Below the pieces are notes generated by a model, which searched no databases, was not told the origin of the DNA, and worked only from the letters and a program-made list of their open reading frames with translations. A DNA stretch of 64,000 bases from assembly GCA_964584315.1 (NCBI GenBank), contig CAZOZO010000002.1:62001-126000 (forward strand), written 5' to 3'. The stretch comes from CAXXOK01 sp964584315 (GTDB lineage Bacteria > Bacillota > Clostridia > Christensenellales > Aristaeellaceae). Made by a program: the position numbers and the translations under genes. Each line of letters begins with the position of its first letter. Within the stretch, counting starts at the first letter, position 1. Shown in pieces: positions 42,959 to 51,354 of the stretch.

Positions 42959-44041
42959 CTATTGCAGATAGACAGACACGTTCATGCCCACGCGAAGGGC
43001 ATCCACGCTGTCCAGTGCCACATAAGCGGTGTACTGTGCATCGCCGCCCTCGCCGCTGCTGAGCGCCGATACCGACGCAACCGTGCCGCCAATGGGCGCC
43101 GCATCCGGCAGGGCATCCAGCGTCACGTTCACCTTGCGGCCCTCGGTCACGGCGGCCAGGTCGCCCTCATCCACGTCGAAGGTGACCCACAGGTCGTTGG
43201 TCGCGTACAGGGTCGCCAGCACTTCATCCTTCTGCACGGCAGTGCCAGCCGCCTTGGGCAGTGTCAGCAGCACGCCGTCCACCGGCGATACGACCGTATC
43301 CCCCACTGCGGCAAGGCCATCCAGCGCGCCCGTTACAGTGGTAAACAGCAGGTCGCCACGTTTCACGGTCTGCCCTTCGGCCACTGCGATGTTCAGTACA
43401 CTGCCCACGCCTGTAACCTTGGTGGCGTCAGCCTTGGCAACGCGGGCATAGCTTGCGAGGCGCTGCTCGGTGGTATATGCTGCGTCGCGGTATACCGAGA
43501 CAGTCTCCTCTACGTTCAGGTTGCTCTGCTTTACCTCCACGGTAAAGTTGCGCCCCTCCACCGCGGTGATCACGCCTATGCCGGTACGGTTGTCATCGTC
43601 CGAGCTGCGCAAGTACACGGTTTCGCCCTCGTTCAGGTAGCGGTTCACGTTGTTCAGGTCGTTGCTGTTGTAGGCACGGCTGGTGTTGGCGCTCACAGTG
43701 TAACGGCCCGCAGGCTCGATGCTCAGCAGCGCACCGTAGCGTTCAACAACAGCGGCTGCATCGTCGCCCGCCTGCGCCATCAGCCCGCGCACGGTGCCAT
43801 CGATGGGCGCATATACCTTGGCGGTGCCAAGCGTGAACAGCGTATCCCCCGCCTTGACGGTATCCCCCGCACGCAGGTCATAGTCCGCAAGGGTACCTCC
43901 AAAGGGTGCGGTAACAGTAATGACGCTGCGGTACGCGACCGCACCGGAGTAGCCTGCCGCCTCGGGCGCTGCCTCGGCCAGCGCAGGCAGAGCGCCCAGC
44001 GCCAGCATCGCCGCCATCAGGATCGCAATCGTTTTTTTCAT
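42959..44041 (-). CDS. Second membrane-fusion/adaptor protein of the exporter operon
   Basis: 360 residues from ATG 44041 (AGAAAGG about 10 bases upstream). Signal peptide (MKKTIAILMAAMLALGALPALA). HlyD/RND-adaptor features: two lipoyl-like segments (VTAPFGGTLADYDLRAGDTVKAGDTLFTLG and VSPVDGVLLTLP) and a beta-barrel VTFDVDEGDLAAVTEGRKVNVTL. It lacks an obvious long coiled coil. Last gene of the operon, 23 bases after the permease. The two adaptors in one operon are notable for a cell without an outer membrane. Confidence 0.82.
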   Translation of the reverse strand: MKKTIAILMAAMLALGALPALAEAAPEAAGYSGAVAYRSVITVTAPFGGTLADYDLRAGDTVKAGDTLFTLGTAKVYAPIDGTVRGLMAQAGDDAAAVVERYGALLSIEPAGRYTVSANTSRAYNSNDLNNVNRYLNEGETVYLRSSDDDNRTGIGVITAVEGRNFTVEVKQSNLNVEETVSVYRDAAYTTEQRLASYARVAKADATKVTGVGSVLNIAVAEGQTVKRGDLLFTTVTGALDGLAAVGDTVVSPVDGVLLTLPKAAGTAVQKDEVLATLYATNDLWVTFDVDEGDLAAVTEGRKVNVTLDALPDAAPIGGTVASVSALSSGEGGDAQYTAYVALDSVDALRVGMNVSVYLQ

Positions 44042-44064
44042 GACCAGTACATCCTTTCTTATGC

Positions 44065-45279
44065 TCAAACGCTGCGAAGCGCGTCGATAGGGTTCAGTTT
44101 GCTTGCCTTGCGCGCGGGCGCCCAGCCAAAGCCGATGCCCACCGCCGCCGAGAAGCCCACGCCAAGCGATATGGCCGAGCCGCTGACCACGAACGACATG
44201 TTCGCGACCACGCTAAACAGGTAGGATACCAGCAGCCCGAAGATCACGCCCAGGATGCCGCCTGAGATGGACAACACGATCGACTCGATCAAAAACTGCA
44301 ACTGTATCTGCCCCGGCTCCGCGCCCAGCGCCTTGCGCAGGCCGATCTCTGTCGTGCGCTCGGAAACGGTCACCAGCATCATGTTCATGATGCCGATGCC
44401 GCCCACCAGCAGCGCGATGGACGCAATGCCCACCAGCAGCATGTACATCATCGAAAGCATTGTGTCCATGGTGTCCAAAAGACTCTCCATGTTGATGATG
44501 CGGTAGCTGTCGTCTTTATAGTTGAAAGCTGCTTTGAGCACGCCCTCCAACTCCGCCTCCACTTGCGACGCGTAGGCCGCGTCCGTCACGTACACGCTCA
44601 GGGACGCAATGTTGCGCGTACCGGTCAGGGTCATGGCCGTGGTATAAGGGATGATGGCGCGGCCACCGTCCGTGCCGCTGCCCTGCGCCTGCGCCAGCAC
44701 GTCGCTGCTGTCCGCATCGCTGAGCACGCCCACCACCGTAAACTCATACCCGCGGATGTATACCTTCTGCCCCAGCGGATCCTGCCCGTAGAACAGGTTC
44801 TTTTGAGCAGTGCTGTCCAGCAGGATCACGCGGTTTTTCGCATCCACGTCCATGATGTTCAGTGCGCGCCCGCGTGCCACCAGTTCCGGGTTCCTGCGGA
44901 AGTACATCTCGTTGTAGCCATCCAGGGTCACATCCTCCACCCAGCCGCCCTGTGCCTTGGCGGTCACGTTTGCCGTCACGCTGGGGGAAACGCCCTCCAC
45001 CTCCGGTATGGTAAGGATCTCCTCGATATCGCCGGTGGAGAGGCCTCGTTTTAAGGCCGTACCGGGGGCGTTCACCACCAGCCTGCCGGTGCCCATGGCT
45101 ACAAACTCCTGCGTAACCTCGGTGGTGGCACTCTGCATGATGGTGATGAGCGCAATGATCGCCGTCACGCCGATCACGATGCCCAGCACCGTGAGGAAGG
45201 AGCGCATCTTGCTGCTCCAGATGTTGGTGAGCGACATGCGCACGCTTTCCCTCAAAAGGGTTAACTTCTGCTTAAGCAT
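44065..45279 (-). CDS. MacB-like ABC transporter permease (FtsX domain)
   Basis: 404 residues from ATG 45279 with GGAGGAGG 9 bases upstream; it overlaps the ATPase stop by 8 bases. One N-terminal membrane helix (SFLTVLGIVIGVTAIIALITI), a large outer MacB_PCD domain (about 55-270), then three helices (FtsX fold) with MLLVGIASIALLVGGIGIMNMMLVTVSERTTEIGLRKALGA, the family signature. Exports an unknown substrate, possibly a peptide or lipid, powered by the neighbouring ATPase. Confidence 0.93.
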   Translation of the reverse strand: MLKQKLTLLRESVRMSLTNIWSSKMRSFLTVLGIVIGVTAIIALITIMQSATTEVTQEFVAMGTGRLVVNAPGTALKRGLSTGDIEEILTIPEVEGVSPSVTANVTAKAQGGWVEDVTLDGYNEMYFRRNPELVARGRALNIMDVDAKNRVILLDSTAQKNLFYGQDPLGQKVYIRGYEFTVVGVLSDADSSDVLAQAQGSGTDGGRAIIPYTTAMTLTGTRNIASLSVYVTDAAYASQVEAELEGVLKAAFNYKDDSYRIINMESLLDTMDTMLSMMYMLLVGIASIALLVGGIGIMNMMLVTVSERTTEIGLRKALGAEPGQIQLQFLIESIVLSISGGILGVIFGLLVSYLFSVVANMSFVVSGSAISLGVGFSAAVGIGFGWAPARKASKLNPIDALRSV

Positions 45280-45964
45280 CGGGCGCATCCTCCTCCCGCA
45301 GCACACCGTCGAGGATGTGCACAATGCGGTGCCCGTATTTGGCGATGCCCATATCATGGGTGATCATGATCACGGTGCGGCCCTCTCGGTTGATCTCCTG
45401 AAACAGCGCCATCACCTGCTTGCCGGTGGTTTGGTCCAGCGCGCCGGTGGGCTCATCCGCCAGCAGGATGCTGGGGTTGGTCGCCAACGCCCGCGCGATG
45501 GCGACGCGTTGTTGCTGGCCGCCGGAGAGCTGGTTGGGGTGGTTGTTCAGCTTGTCGGAGAGGCCCACGCGCTCCAGTGTTTCGGTAGCGCGGGTCAGGC
45601 GGGCTCGCTCGTCCATGCCGGCGTAGATCAGCGGCAGCTCCACGTTGCGCAAGGCGCTCAGGCGCGGCAGCAGCTGAAACGATTGAAACACAAAGCCGAT
45701 CTCCTGATTGCGGATGGCTGCCAGCTGTTTTGCGCTCTGCTTTTTGATCTCGCGCCCGCGCAGGATGTACTCGCCCTCGGTTGGCGTATCCAGGCAGCCG
45801 ATGATGTTCATCAGCGTGGATTTGCCGCTGCCGCTGGGCCCCAGCACGGAGAGGAACTCCCCTTCCCGCACGTTGAGGTCCACGCCGCGCAGCACCGTTT
45901 GCAGCTCGTCCCCCATCTGGTAGCGCTTGACGATGCCCGTCATGCGGAAGAAATCGTTGCCCAT
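45272..45964 (-). CDS. MacB/LolD-type ABC transporter ATPase
   Basis: 230 residues from ATG 45964, GGAGG 11 bases upstream. Walker A GPSGSGKST, Q-loop FQSFQLLPRL, signature LSGGQQQRVAIARAL, Walker B ILLADEPTGALDQ, switch His in ITHDM. Pairs with the FtsX-type permease. Start lies one base-group after the adaptor stop, so this is a tight operon. Confidence 0.95.
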   Translation of the reverse strand: MGNDFFRMTGIVKRYQMGDELQTVLRGVDLNVREGEFLSVLGPSGSGKSTLMNIIGCLDTPTEGEYILRGREIKKQSAKQLAAIRNQEIGFVFQSFQLLPRLSALRNVELPLIYAGMDERARLTRATETLERVGLSDKLNNHPNQLSGGQQQRVAIARALATNPSILLADEPTGALDQTTGKQVMALFQEINREGRTVIMITHDMGIAKYGHRIVHILDGVLREEDAPDA

Positions 45965-45966
45965 TT

Positions 45967-46851
45967 TTACTTCGCCTCCGAGGCCCATGCGCTGTTGCGC
46001 CGCCGCTCCATCATGGCTTGCAGATCCTCGGTGGCGGTGGGGGTATACAGCGCCGTGGCCCCGCTCTGCAAGCCGGCCTTGATCTCCACATTGTCCCCGT
46101 CGTTGATGCCCAGCTGGATATCGACCCGCTTGACGTCCTTGCCGTCCTGCATGAGCACGTAAGGCTCGTTCTGCGCCGTAAAGCTGACCGCGTCCATCGG
46201 CAACAGCACCACGTTTTCCGCGCTGTGGTTCAGCAGCTTCACGGTGATCTGCATGCCCGGCAGCGCGTCCGCGGGCAGGGATACGCCCGTCAGGTCGATG
46301 GTCGCGGTGTAGTAGCTCAGGTCGCCGTCCAGCGTAGCGCGCTTGTTGAGGCCCGTCACCTTGGCTTCAAAGGTATTGCCGCTGCCATCCAGCGTGACCT
46401 GCGCCGTTTTGCCGAGCGTTACGGTGGATACGTCGTACTCATCCACCTTGAAAGTGGCTTTGAGGCTGCTCAGATCCATGATCTCGGCCAGTGCGTCACC
46501 GGCGCGCACCACGCTGCCCGCCGACACGGACAGGCTCGTCACCTCGCCCGCAATATCGGCCTTGAGCACCGTGCCATCCGACAGGCGGATGAGACGTGCG
46601 TTCTTGGCCACGTGGCTGTTCTGCCGCACGTACACCTCGGACACGGTGGTCGCCACCGGTGCGCTCACGGTGGCCGCCTGGTTCACATCCATCGTGCCGG
46701 AAAAATTGTAATACGTTGTGATGGTGCCGGTCTGCGCCGTCGCCTCGGCATACAGCGGCGCCCCGCTGCCGCCCAGCAGCAGCTTGCCTGCCACGGCGAG
46801 CACCACCACGACGATCAAAATCACGATCCATTTGGTGCGTTTCGTTTTCAC
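45967..46851 (-). CDS. Membrane-fusion/adaptor protein (HlyD/MacA-like)
   Basis: 294 residues. N-terminal membrane anchor (WIVILIVVVVLAVAGKLLL), beta-barrel and lipoyl-like segments (ATVSAPVATTVSEVYVRQNSHVAKNARLIRL; ADIAGEVTSLSVSAGSVVRAGDAL). The short middle lacks a long coiled coil. MacA-like proteins work with MacB-type permeases. First structural gene of the exporter set, about 95 bases after the kinase stop. Substrate unknown. Confidence 0.88.
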   Translation of the reverse strand: MKTKRTKWIVILIVVVVLAVAGKLLLGGSGAPLYAEATAQTGTITTYYNFSGTMDVNQAATVSAPVATTVSEVYVRQNSHVAKNARLIRLSDGTVLKADIAGEVTSLSVSAGSVVRAGDALAEIMDLSSLKATFKVDEYDVSTVTLGKTAQVTLDGSGNTFEAKVTGLNKRATLDGDLSYYTATIDLTGVSLPADALPGMQITVKLLNHSAENVVLLPMDAVSFTAQNEPYVLMQDGKDVKRVDIQLGINDGDNVEIKAGLQSGATALYTPTATEDLQAMMERRRNSAWASEAK

Positions 46852-46947
46852 GTTGGAACCTCCTACTTACTCCGTCAATCGGTACGGGCTTATGGTAATG
46901 CGCATTGATGAACTGAGCGTTAACTGACGATGTACCCAAAAACAAGT

Positions 46948-48048
46948 TTATGCGTCTTCTGCCGCCCTATTACCCGCCGGGACCCTTGCTGAAACCGGCA
47001 CGCCACCAGCCAGCGGCAGGCGAATGGTGAACTCTGTCCAGCGGTTTTGCTTGCTGGCGCAGGCGATGCTGCCGCCGTGCAGCTCTACGATGCGCTTGGC
47101 CAGCGTGAGCCCCAGTCCATTGCCGGGGATGGCGCGCGACTCGTCCGACTGGTAGTATTTATCGAAGATATGGGGCAAATCCTTCTCCGGGATACCCATG
47201 CCATAATCGCGCACAGTCGCTACAGCGTTGCCGGCGATCTCGGCAAGGGTCACCACAACGCGGCCATTCTCGCGGGAGAACTTGACGGCGTTGTCGATCA
47301 GGTTGAGCCACACCTGGCTCATCATCTCCTCGTTGGCGCTCACCTGCAATTCGTTCAGCTCAAGCTCAAAGCGGATGCCCCTGTGCTCCCAGCTGTTTTG
47401 CAGAAGCAGGATGCAGCGGCGTATCTGCTCGCTCAGGTCGTAGGTGCGCTTATCAGCCACGATGGTCTGGTTTTCCACCTTAGAAAGGTTCAGCACATTG
47501 GTCGCCATGGTGCTAAGGCGGGTCGATTCGCGGATGATGATGTCCAGATACTCGTTGCGCTCCTCGCGGGGCAGGTCGTCCAGCTTGAGCAGTTCTGCAA
47601 AGCCCTTGATGGAAACGATGGGCGTTTTGAACTCGTGCGAAAAGTTGTTGATGAAATCGCTGCGGAGCATTTCAATGCTGCTCAGTTCACCCGCCATGCG
47701 GTTGAAGCTGTCGCGCAGTTCGCGAAACTCCGGCGTGTGGCTCACCGCGATGCGCACGGAGAAATCACCCGCGGCCAGTTTGTTGGTCGCGTTAATCACC
47801 TCGCGGATGGGCCGAAGCGGGATGCGTCCAAACACCATCGACACCGCCGTGCCGACGATGGCGCTGGACACCATCGCCGAGATGAGCACGGGGAACCCCA
47901 TCCGCAGGCCAAACTTGTCCATCAGCCCAAAGTGCATAGCCGCCGCGCCCATCAGCACCACCAAAAGTCCTGTAATCAGGAAGATGGTCATCACCACCAT
48001 CGAGAAAAACAGGCTCAGGCCCAGCCGGTTCAGCTTGCGGTGCATCAT
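46948..48048 (-). CDS. Sensor histidine kinase
   Basis: 366 residues. Two membrane helices (about 12-35 and 52-75) with a short outer loop, HAMP segment (about 75-125), H-box H138 in NFSHEFKTP, N-box NLIDNAVKFS, G1 DYGMGIPEKDL, G2 GNGLGLTLAKRIVELHGG. The small outer loop suggests sensing in or at the membrane, as in kinases that watch exporters. ATG overlaps the response-regulator stop (ATGA). It probably controls the exporter genes downstream. Confidence 0.95.
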   Translation of the reverse strand: MMHRKLNRLGLSLFFSMVVMTIFLITGLLVVLMGAAAMHFGLMDKFGLRMGFPVLISAMVSSAIVGTAVSMVFGRIPLRPIREVINATNKLAAGDFSVRIAVSHTPEFRELRDSFNRMAGELSSIEMLRSDFINNFSHEFKTPIVSIKGFAELLKLDDLPREERNEYLDIIIRESTRLSTMATNVLNLSKVENQTIVADKRTYDLSEQIRRCILLLQNSWEHRGIRFELELNELQVSANEEMMSQVWLNLIDNAVKFSRENGRVVVTLAEIAGNAVATVRDYGMGIPEKDLPHIFDKYYQSDESRAIPGNGLGLTLAKRIVELHGGSIACASKQNRWTEFTIRLPLAGGVPVSARVPAGNRAAEDA

Positions 48049-48719
48049 ATCTTCTTCACCGCCATATAACCCAGGCCGCGCACGGCCACCAGCTCAAACT
48101 CCGGGTAGTCCTCAAAGCGGCGGCGCAGGCGGTTGATATGCACGTTCACCGTGGTATCAGCGCTGTCGCTCTCCATGCCCCATATCTCGTCCATCAGCTG
48201 GATGCGAGTGAATATCTTGTCCGGGTAGCTGAGCAATTTATAGAGCAGGTAAAATTCCTTTTGCGGCAGCGTTTGCCTGTCCTCGCCGCGTGTCACCGTC
48301 AGCGAGTCGTACAGTAGCGTAACCTCGCCGATCACGAGCTTGCGTTCGCTCACGATCTGCGCGCGCCGTAGCAGCGCGCGGATGCGCAGCAGCATCTCCT
48401 CCATATCGACGGGCTTGGTCATATAATCGTCCGTGCCCACGAGGAAGCCCTTGTGCTTGTCCGTCGGCATCTGCTTGGCGGTGATCATCAAAATGGGCGT
48501 GTTTACACCGTTTTCACGCAGCTCCTGCGTAAAGGCGTAGCCGTCCACCTTGGGCATCATCACATCCAAAAGCACGATGTCAATGTGATGCTCGTCCATC
48601 ACGCGCAGGGCTTCCTCACCGTCCTGCGCGGTAAACACCTCGTACCCGCTGCGGCGCAGCACGGTCTCCATCAGCCTGCGGGTGTTTTCGTTATCCTCCG
48701 CCACCAGCACGTGGAACAT
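48045..48719 (-). CDS. OmpR-family response regulator
   Basis: 224 residues from ATG 48719 with GGGAG upstream. Receiver with E8/D9 and phospho-acceptor D52 in VLLDVMMPK; winged-helix DNA-binding domain in the C-terminal half (KEFYLLYKLLSYPDKIFTRIQLMDEIWG, TTVNVHINRLRRRFE). Encoded directly before its kinase and the exporter. Promoter at 48790-48795. Confidence 0.95.
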   Translation of the reverse strand: MFHVLVAEDNENTRRLMETVLRRSGYEVFTAQDGEEALRVMDEHHIDIVLLDVMMPKVDGYAFTQELRENGVNTPILMITAKQMPTDKHKGFLVGTDDYMTKPVDMEEMLLRIRALLRRAQIVSERKLVIGEVTLLYDSLTVTRGEDRQTLPQKEFYLLYKLLSYPDKIFTRIQLMDEIWGMESDSADTTVNVHINRLRRRFEDYPEFELVAVRGLGYMAVKKI

Positions 48720-48789
48720 ATCCTCATCTCCCGTTTCATCGGCGCGCGAAGCCTGTGCGCAGCGGTCGCTCGCGTATCCCCGCAGCATC

Positions 48790-48795
48790 AGTATA
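48790..48795 (-). promoter_or_regulatory. Extended -10 promoter of the regulator-kinase-exporter operon
   Basis: Minus strand TGTGGTATACT; no convincing -35 17 bases upstream. The start codon follows after about 70 bases. Confidence 0.5.
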
Positions 48796-48875
48796 CCACA
48801 GGTAAATGAACCCAAAATAACGTCTTGTTGGAATTTTGTTTTGCCCCTTCACGGCGCGTCGGTGCTCCAGCACAT

Positions 48876-48910
48876 AAAAAAGCGCCTGCCGCTTGGCAGA
48901 CGCTTTTTTT
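48876..48910 (-). terminator. Terminator of the reductase gene
   Basis: AAAAAAGCG and CTGCC arms (48876-48890) pair with GGCAG and CGCTTTTTTT (48895-48910), loop GCTT, one mismatch. On the minus strand it ends GCGCTTTTTT, a clear Rho-independent terminator after the stop at 48927; it could also work in the other direction. Confidence 0.9.
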
Positions 48911-48926
48911 ACGCATGGCGCTTTGC

Positions 48927-49397
48927 CTACAGGTGTTCCTTGCAGGCCATCTCCGCCACTGTCAGCTTCAGTACCGTTACGCTCGCGGCCTGCGTATCGG
49001 TGAAAGTCCAATCATCCCGTTCGCTGTGGTGGGCCACGATGCGGCGCAGCGCGTTCTTCTTCTCCGCCAAATCCTCCACAAAAGCCACCTCGCCGGTGCC
49101 GATCACACTCTGGAAACGAAACGAGAACTCGCACCCCGTTTCGGCGGCGTGCGTGAGATGGTTCGTATCCAGCTCGAAGCCCACGCGCGGGTTTTGGGCC
49201 AGCAGATCCAGCTTTCTGCCCTGCTTTGCGCAGTGAACGTAGAAAACTGAAGCATCTCCCTCCCGCAGGTAGCCGAAGTTCAGGGGCACCACGTAGGGTG
49301 TGCTTTCGGTGGCAATGCCCAGTCGCAGGCAATCGCACGCTTCGATGATCTCGTCTATGCGACGCAGATCGGTCACTTCACGGTCTTTCCTTCGCAT
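48927..49397 (-). CDS. Pyridoxamine 5'-phosphate oxidase-family flavoprotein (NimA-like)
   Basis: 156 residues from ATG 49397, GGGGGAG about 5 bases upstream; a start 36 bases earlier is less supported. Split-barrel flavin fold: ACDCLRLGIATESTPYVVPLNFGYLREG, FYVHCAKQGRKLDLLAQNPRVGFELD, SVIGTGEVAFVEDLAEKKNALRRIVAHH. Similar proteins include 5-nitroimidazole reductases and others of unknown substrate. Stands alone 101 bases after the cupin remnant with its own terminator. Confidence 0.88.
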   Translation of the reverse strand: MRRKDREVTDLRRIDEIIEACDCLRLGIATESTPYVVPLNFGYLREGDASVFYVHCAKQGRKLDLLAQNPRVGFELDTNHLTHAAETGCEFSFRFQSVIGTGEVAFVEDLAEKKNALRRIVAHHSERDDWTFTDTQAASVTVLKLTVAEMACKEHL

Positions 49398-49498
49398 ATC
49401 GCTCCCCCGTTTTTCATGATTCTCATCCGTCACGGGTTGGGCTCAGACGACCTGCCCGCGAAAAGCCCGTCCGCGCGGTAGGCGTGGCGCTCGCCATT

Positions 49499-49890
49499 TT
49501 ACGTGTGCGAGTACACGCCCTCGTCCGGGAAGAAGCAGGTGTCCTTCGCGTCCACGGTGCCGAAGTCCAGGGTGCGCAGCGGCTCGACGCTTACGTTATC
49601 GAACATGTGTGCGATGCCCTCTCCCGCAGGCTTGCCCAGAAAATCACCCGCGACAACGGTACGCATTGCATCGTTCAGACGCAGCATGCCGTTGCCGGAC
49701 AGAACGCAGAAAACTCCTCCTGCATGCTGTGTTGATGGGATCGGATGCTGTACGCCCCTTGCGGAACAGTGTCAAGGTTCGCATGCCTACGGTTCCCCAA
49801 CAGTTTGCCAAGCACGCGTGTGGTCAGGCCAAGCCTGTCCAGCCAGGTCAGATCCGCGGGCATGTGCCCGTTATCCCCGTTGTAAGGCAT
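49499..49890 (-). pseudogene. Cupin-domain protein with a single-base frameshift
   Basis: Two minus-strand pieces make one cupin: the first from ATG 49890 (GNRRHANLDTVPQGAYSIRSH, HSMQEEF) and the second (VLSGNGMLRLND, GDFLGKPAGEGIAH, LRTLDFGTVDAKD, PDEGVYSHT) in another frame. They join at a run of A on the + strand, 49710-49713; one extra base there would restore EEF-FCVLSGNG, the usual cupin core. His residues of the metal site (SHQHS) are kept. Either a true frameshift or a sequencing error. It follows the symporter by 13 bases, so it belonged to the glycoside operon. About 130 residues if intact. Confidence 0.8.
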
Positions 49891-49903
49891 AGCTCGTCCG
49901 TCT

Positions 49904-51341
49904 TCACTGCTGCCCGTCGCCTTCCTCCGCCGCGGCGCCTTCAGCGGCAATATCGCCGCGGGCTTTCAGTTCGCCCAGTATTTCCGCATAGCGTTTCTCA
50001 TCGATGCGGAACTTGGTCATATAGATGATATAGCCAACCACGATGGCGGCCAGCGGCAGCAGGAGCATCGCCACCTTGAGCTGGGTGATGCCCTGCGGCA
50101 GCACATCCGCAGGCGAGGCCGCTTCGTTGATGCCGGTCACGATCAGCGTAAAGCCCATCACACCGCTGGCAATCGCCCCGCCAAGCTTATTGATAAACGG
50201 TTGCACCGAGAAGGTAACGCTCTCGTTGCGCTTGCCCAGCTTGAGCTGGCCGTACTCGATGGTGTNNNNNNNNNNNNNNNNNNNNNNNNNNNNNNNNNNN
50301 NNNNNNNNNNNNNNNCATCTGGATAAACGCCTCGCCCACGAAGATCAGCACGCCCGCAATGCCGATGTAGAGCATGTTGCTGGGCGCGAAGAAGAAGATC
50401 AGGTAGCCCGCCACCACCAGCGAGATGGCCAGCGTATAGAGCTTACGGCGGGAAAGGAGCCTGCGCACCAGCGTGAACACGCTCAGCGCCGTCAGCTGCG
50501 ACACGCCCAGCACTGCGGAAAACGCCGTGTACATGTTCTCGTCGCCATAGGCGTACTTGAAGTAGTGCACGCCAAAGCTGGTCGTGGTGCAATAGCCGAT
50601 CATGAACAGCGACATGGAGATAGCCACCCACAGCAGCTGATCGTTCTTGAGAATCACGCCAAACATTTGCCGCAGGGTGGTTTTCTCTTCCTGCTTGAAG
50701 TAGTCGCGCCGCTCCTTCACGCCAAACAGCGTGAACAGCTGGAATCCAAGCATCAGCACCACGATGATGGCCGCCAGGATGAACCAACCCTTCGTATTGC
50801 TGCCGGTCAGCGCAATCAGCGCGTTTTTGGCGGGGATGATAGCCACCACCACCGCAAACAGGCCCACATCTGCGCAGATACGCGCGAACGAGCCGATTTT
50901 CTCGCGCTGCTTCTGGTCGGTGGTCAGCGCAGGCATCATGGACCAGTAAGCGATGTCGTTCAGGCCGTAAAACACGTCCCACAGCAGGTAGAAGCCGCCC
51001 ATGACCGCCGCGCAGGCCCAGCCTGTGAGGCCGAAATCGAAGAACATGCCCAGCATGAACACGCCGCCCAGAAGTGCGCCCACGAGGATCCAGGGTTTGA
51101 ACTTGCCAAAGCGGCTGTGCGTGTTATCCACCACCAGACCCATGAGGGGGTCGTTGAACGCGTCGAACACGCGCAGCACCAGCATCACGGTGGTGATGAT
51201 CGCAAGGGTCTGGTTGCTTACGTTCAGCGCCTCGGTGATGTAGACCATCAGGTACATGCTCACCATGGTGTAGAACATGTCGCGGCCAACGGTGCCCAGT
51301 CCGAAGAAGTAATGGTTTCGCCGGTCGATGCGGTTGTCCAT
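49904..51341 (-). CDS. GPH-family sugar:cation symporter (contains assembly gap)
   Basis: MelB/XynB-type carrier with about 12 membrane helices. Start MDNRIDRRNHYFFGLGTVGRDMFY with AAAGGAGATAGG upstream. Family signs: DAFNDPLMGLVVDNTHSRFGKFKPW, FWDVFYGLNDIAYWSMMPALTTD-like segment, then the gap, then TIEYGQLKLGKRNESVTFSVQPFINKLGGAIASG. The two sides lie in different frames because 50 Ns (50266-50315) are a placeholder. Imports di- or oligosaccharides with a cation for the hydrolases upstream. Confidence 0.9.
50266..50315. other. Scaffold gap of 50 N
   Basis: Fifty unknown bases inside the symporter gene. By comparison with GPH carriers, only about eight residues seem to be missing between GEAFIQM and TIEYGQ, so the true gap is probably near 25 bases. 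Confidence 0.95.
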
Positions 51342-51354
51342 GCGCCTATCTCCT

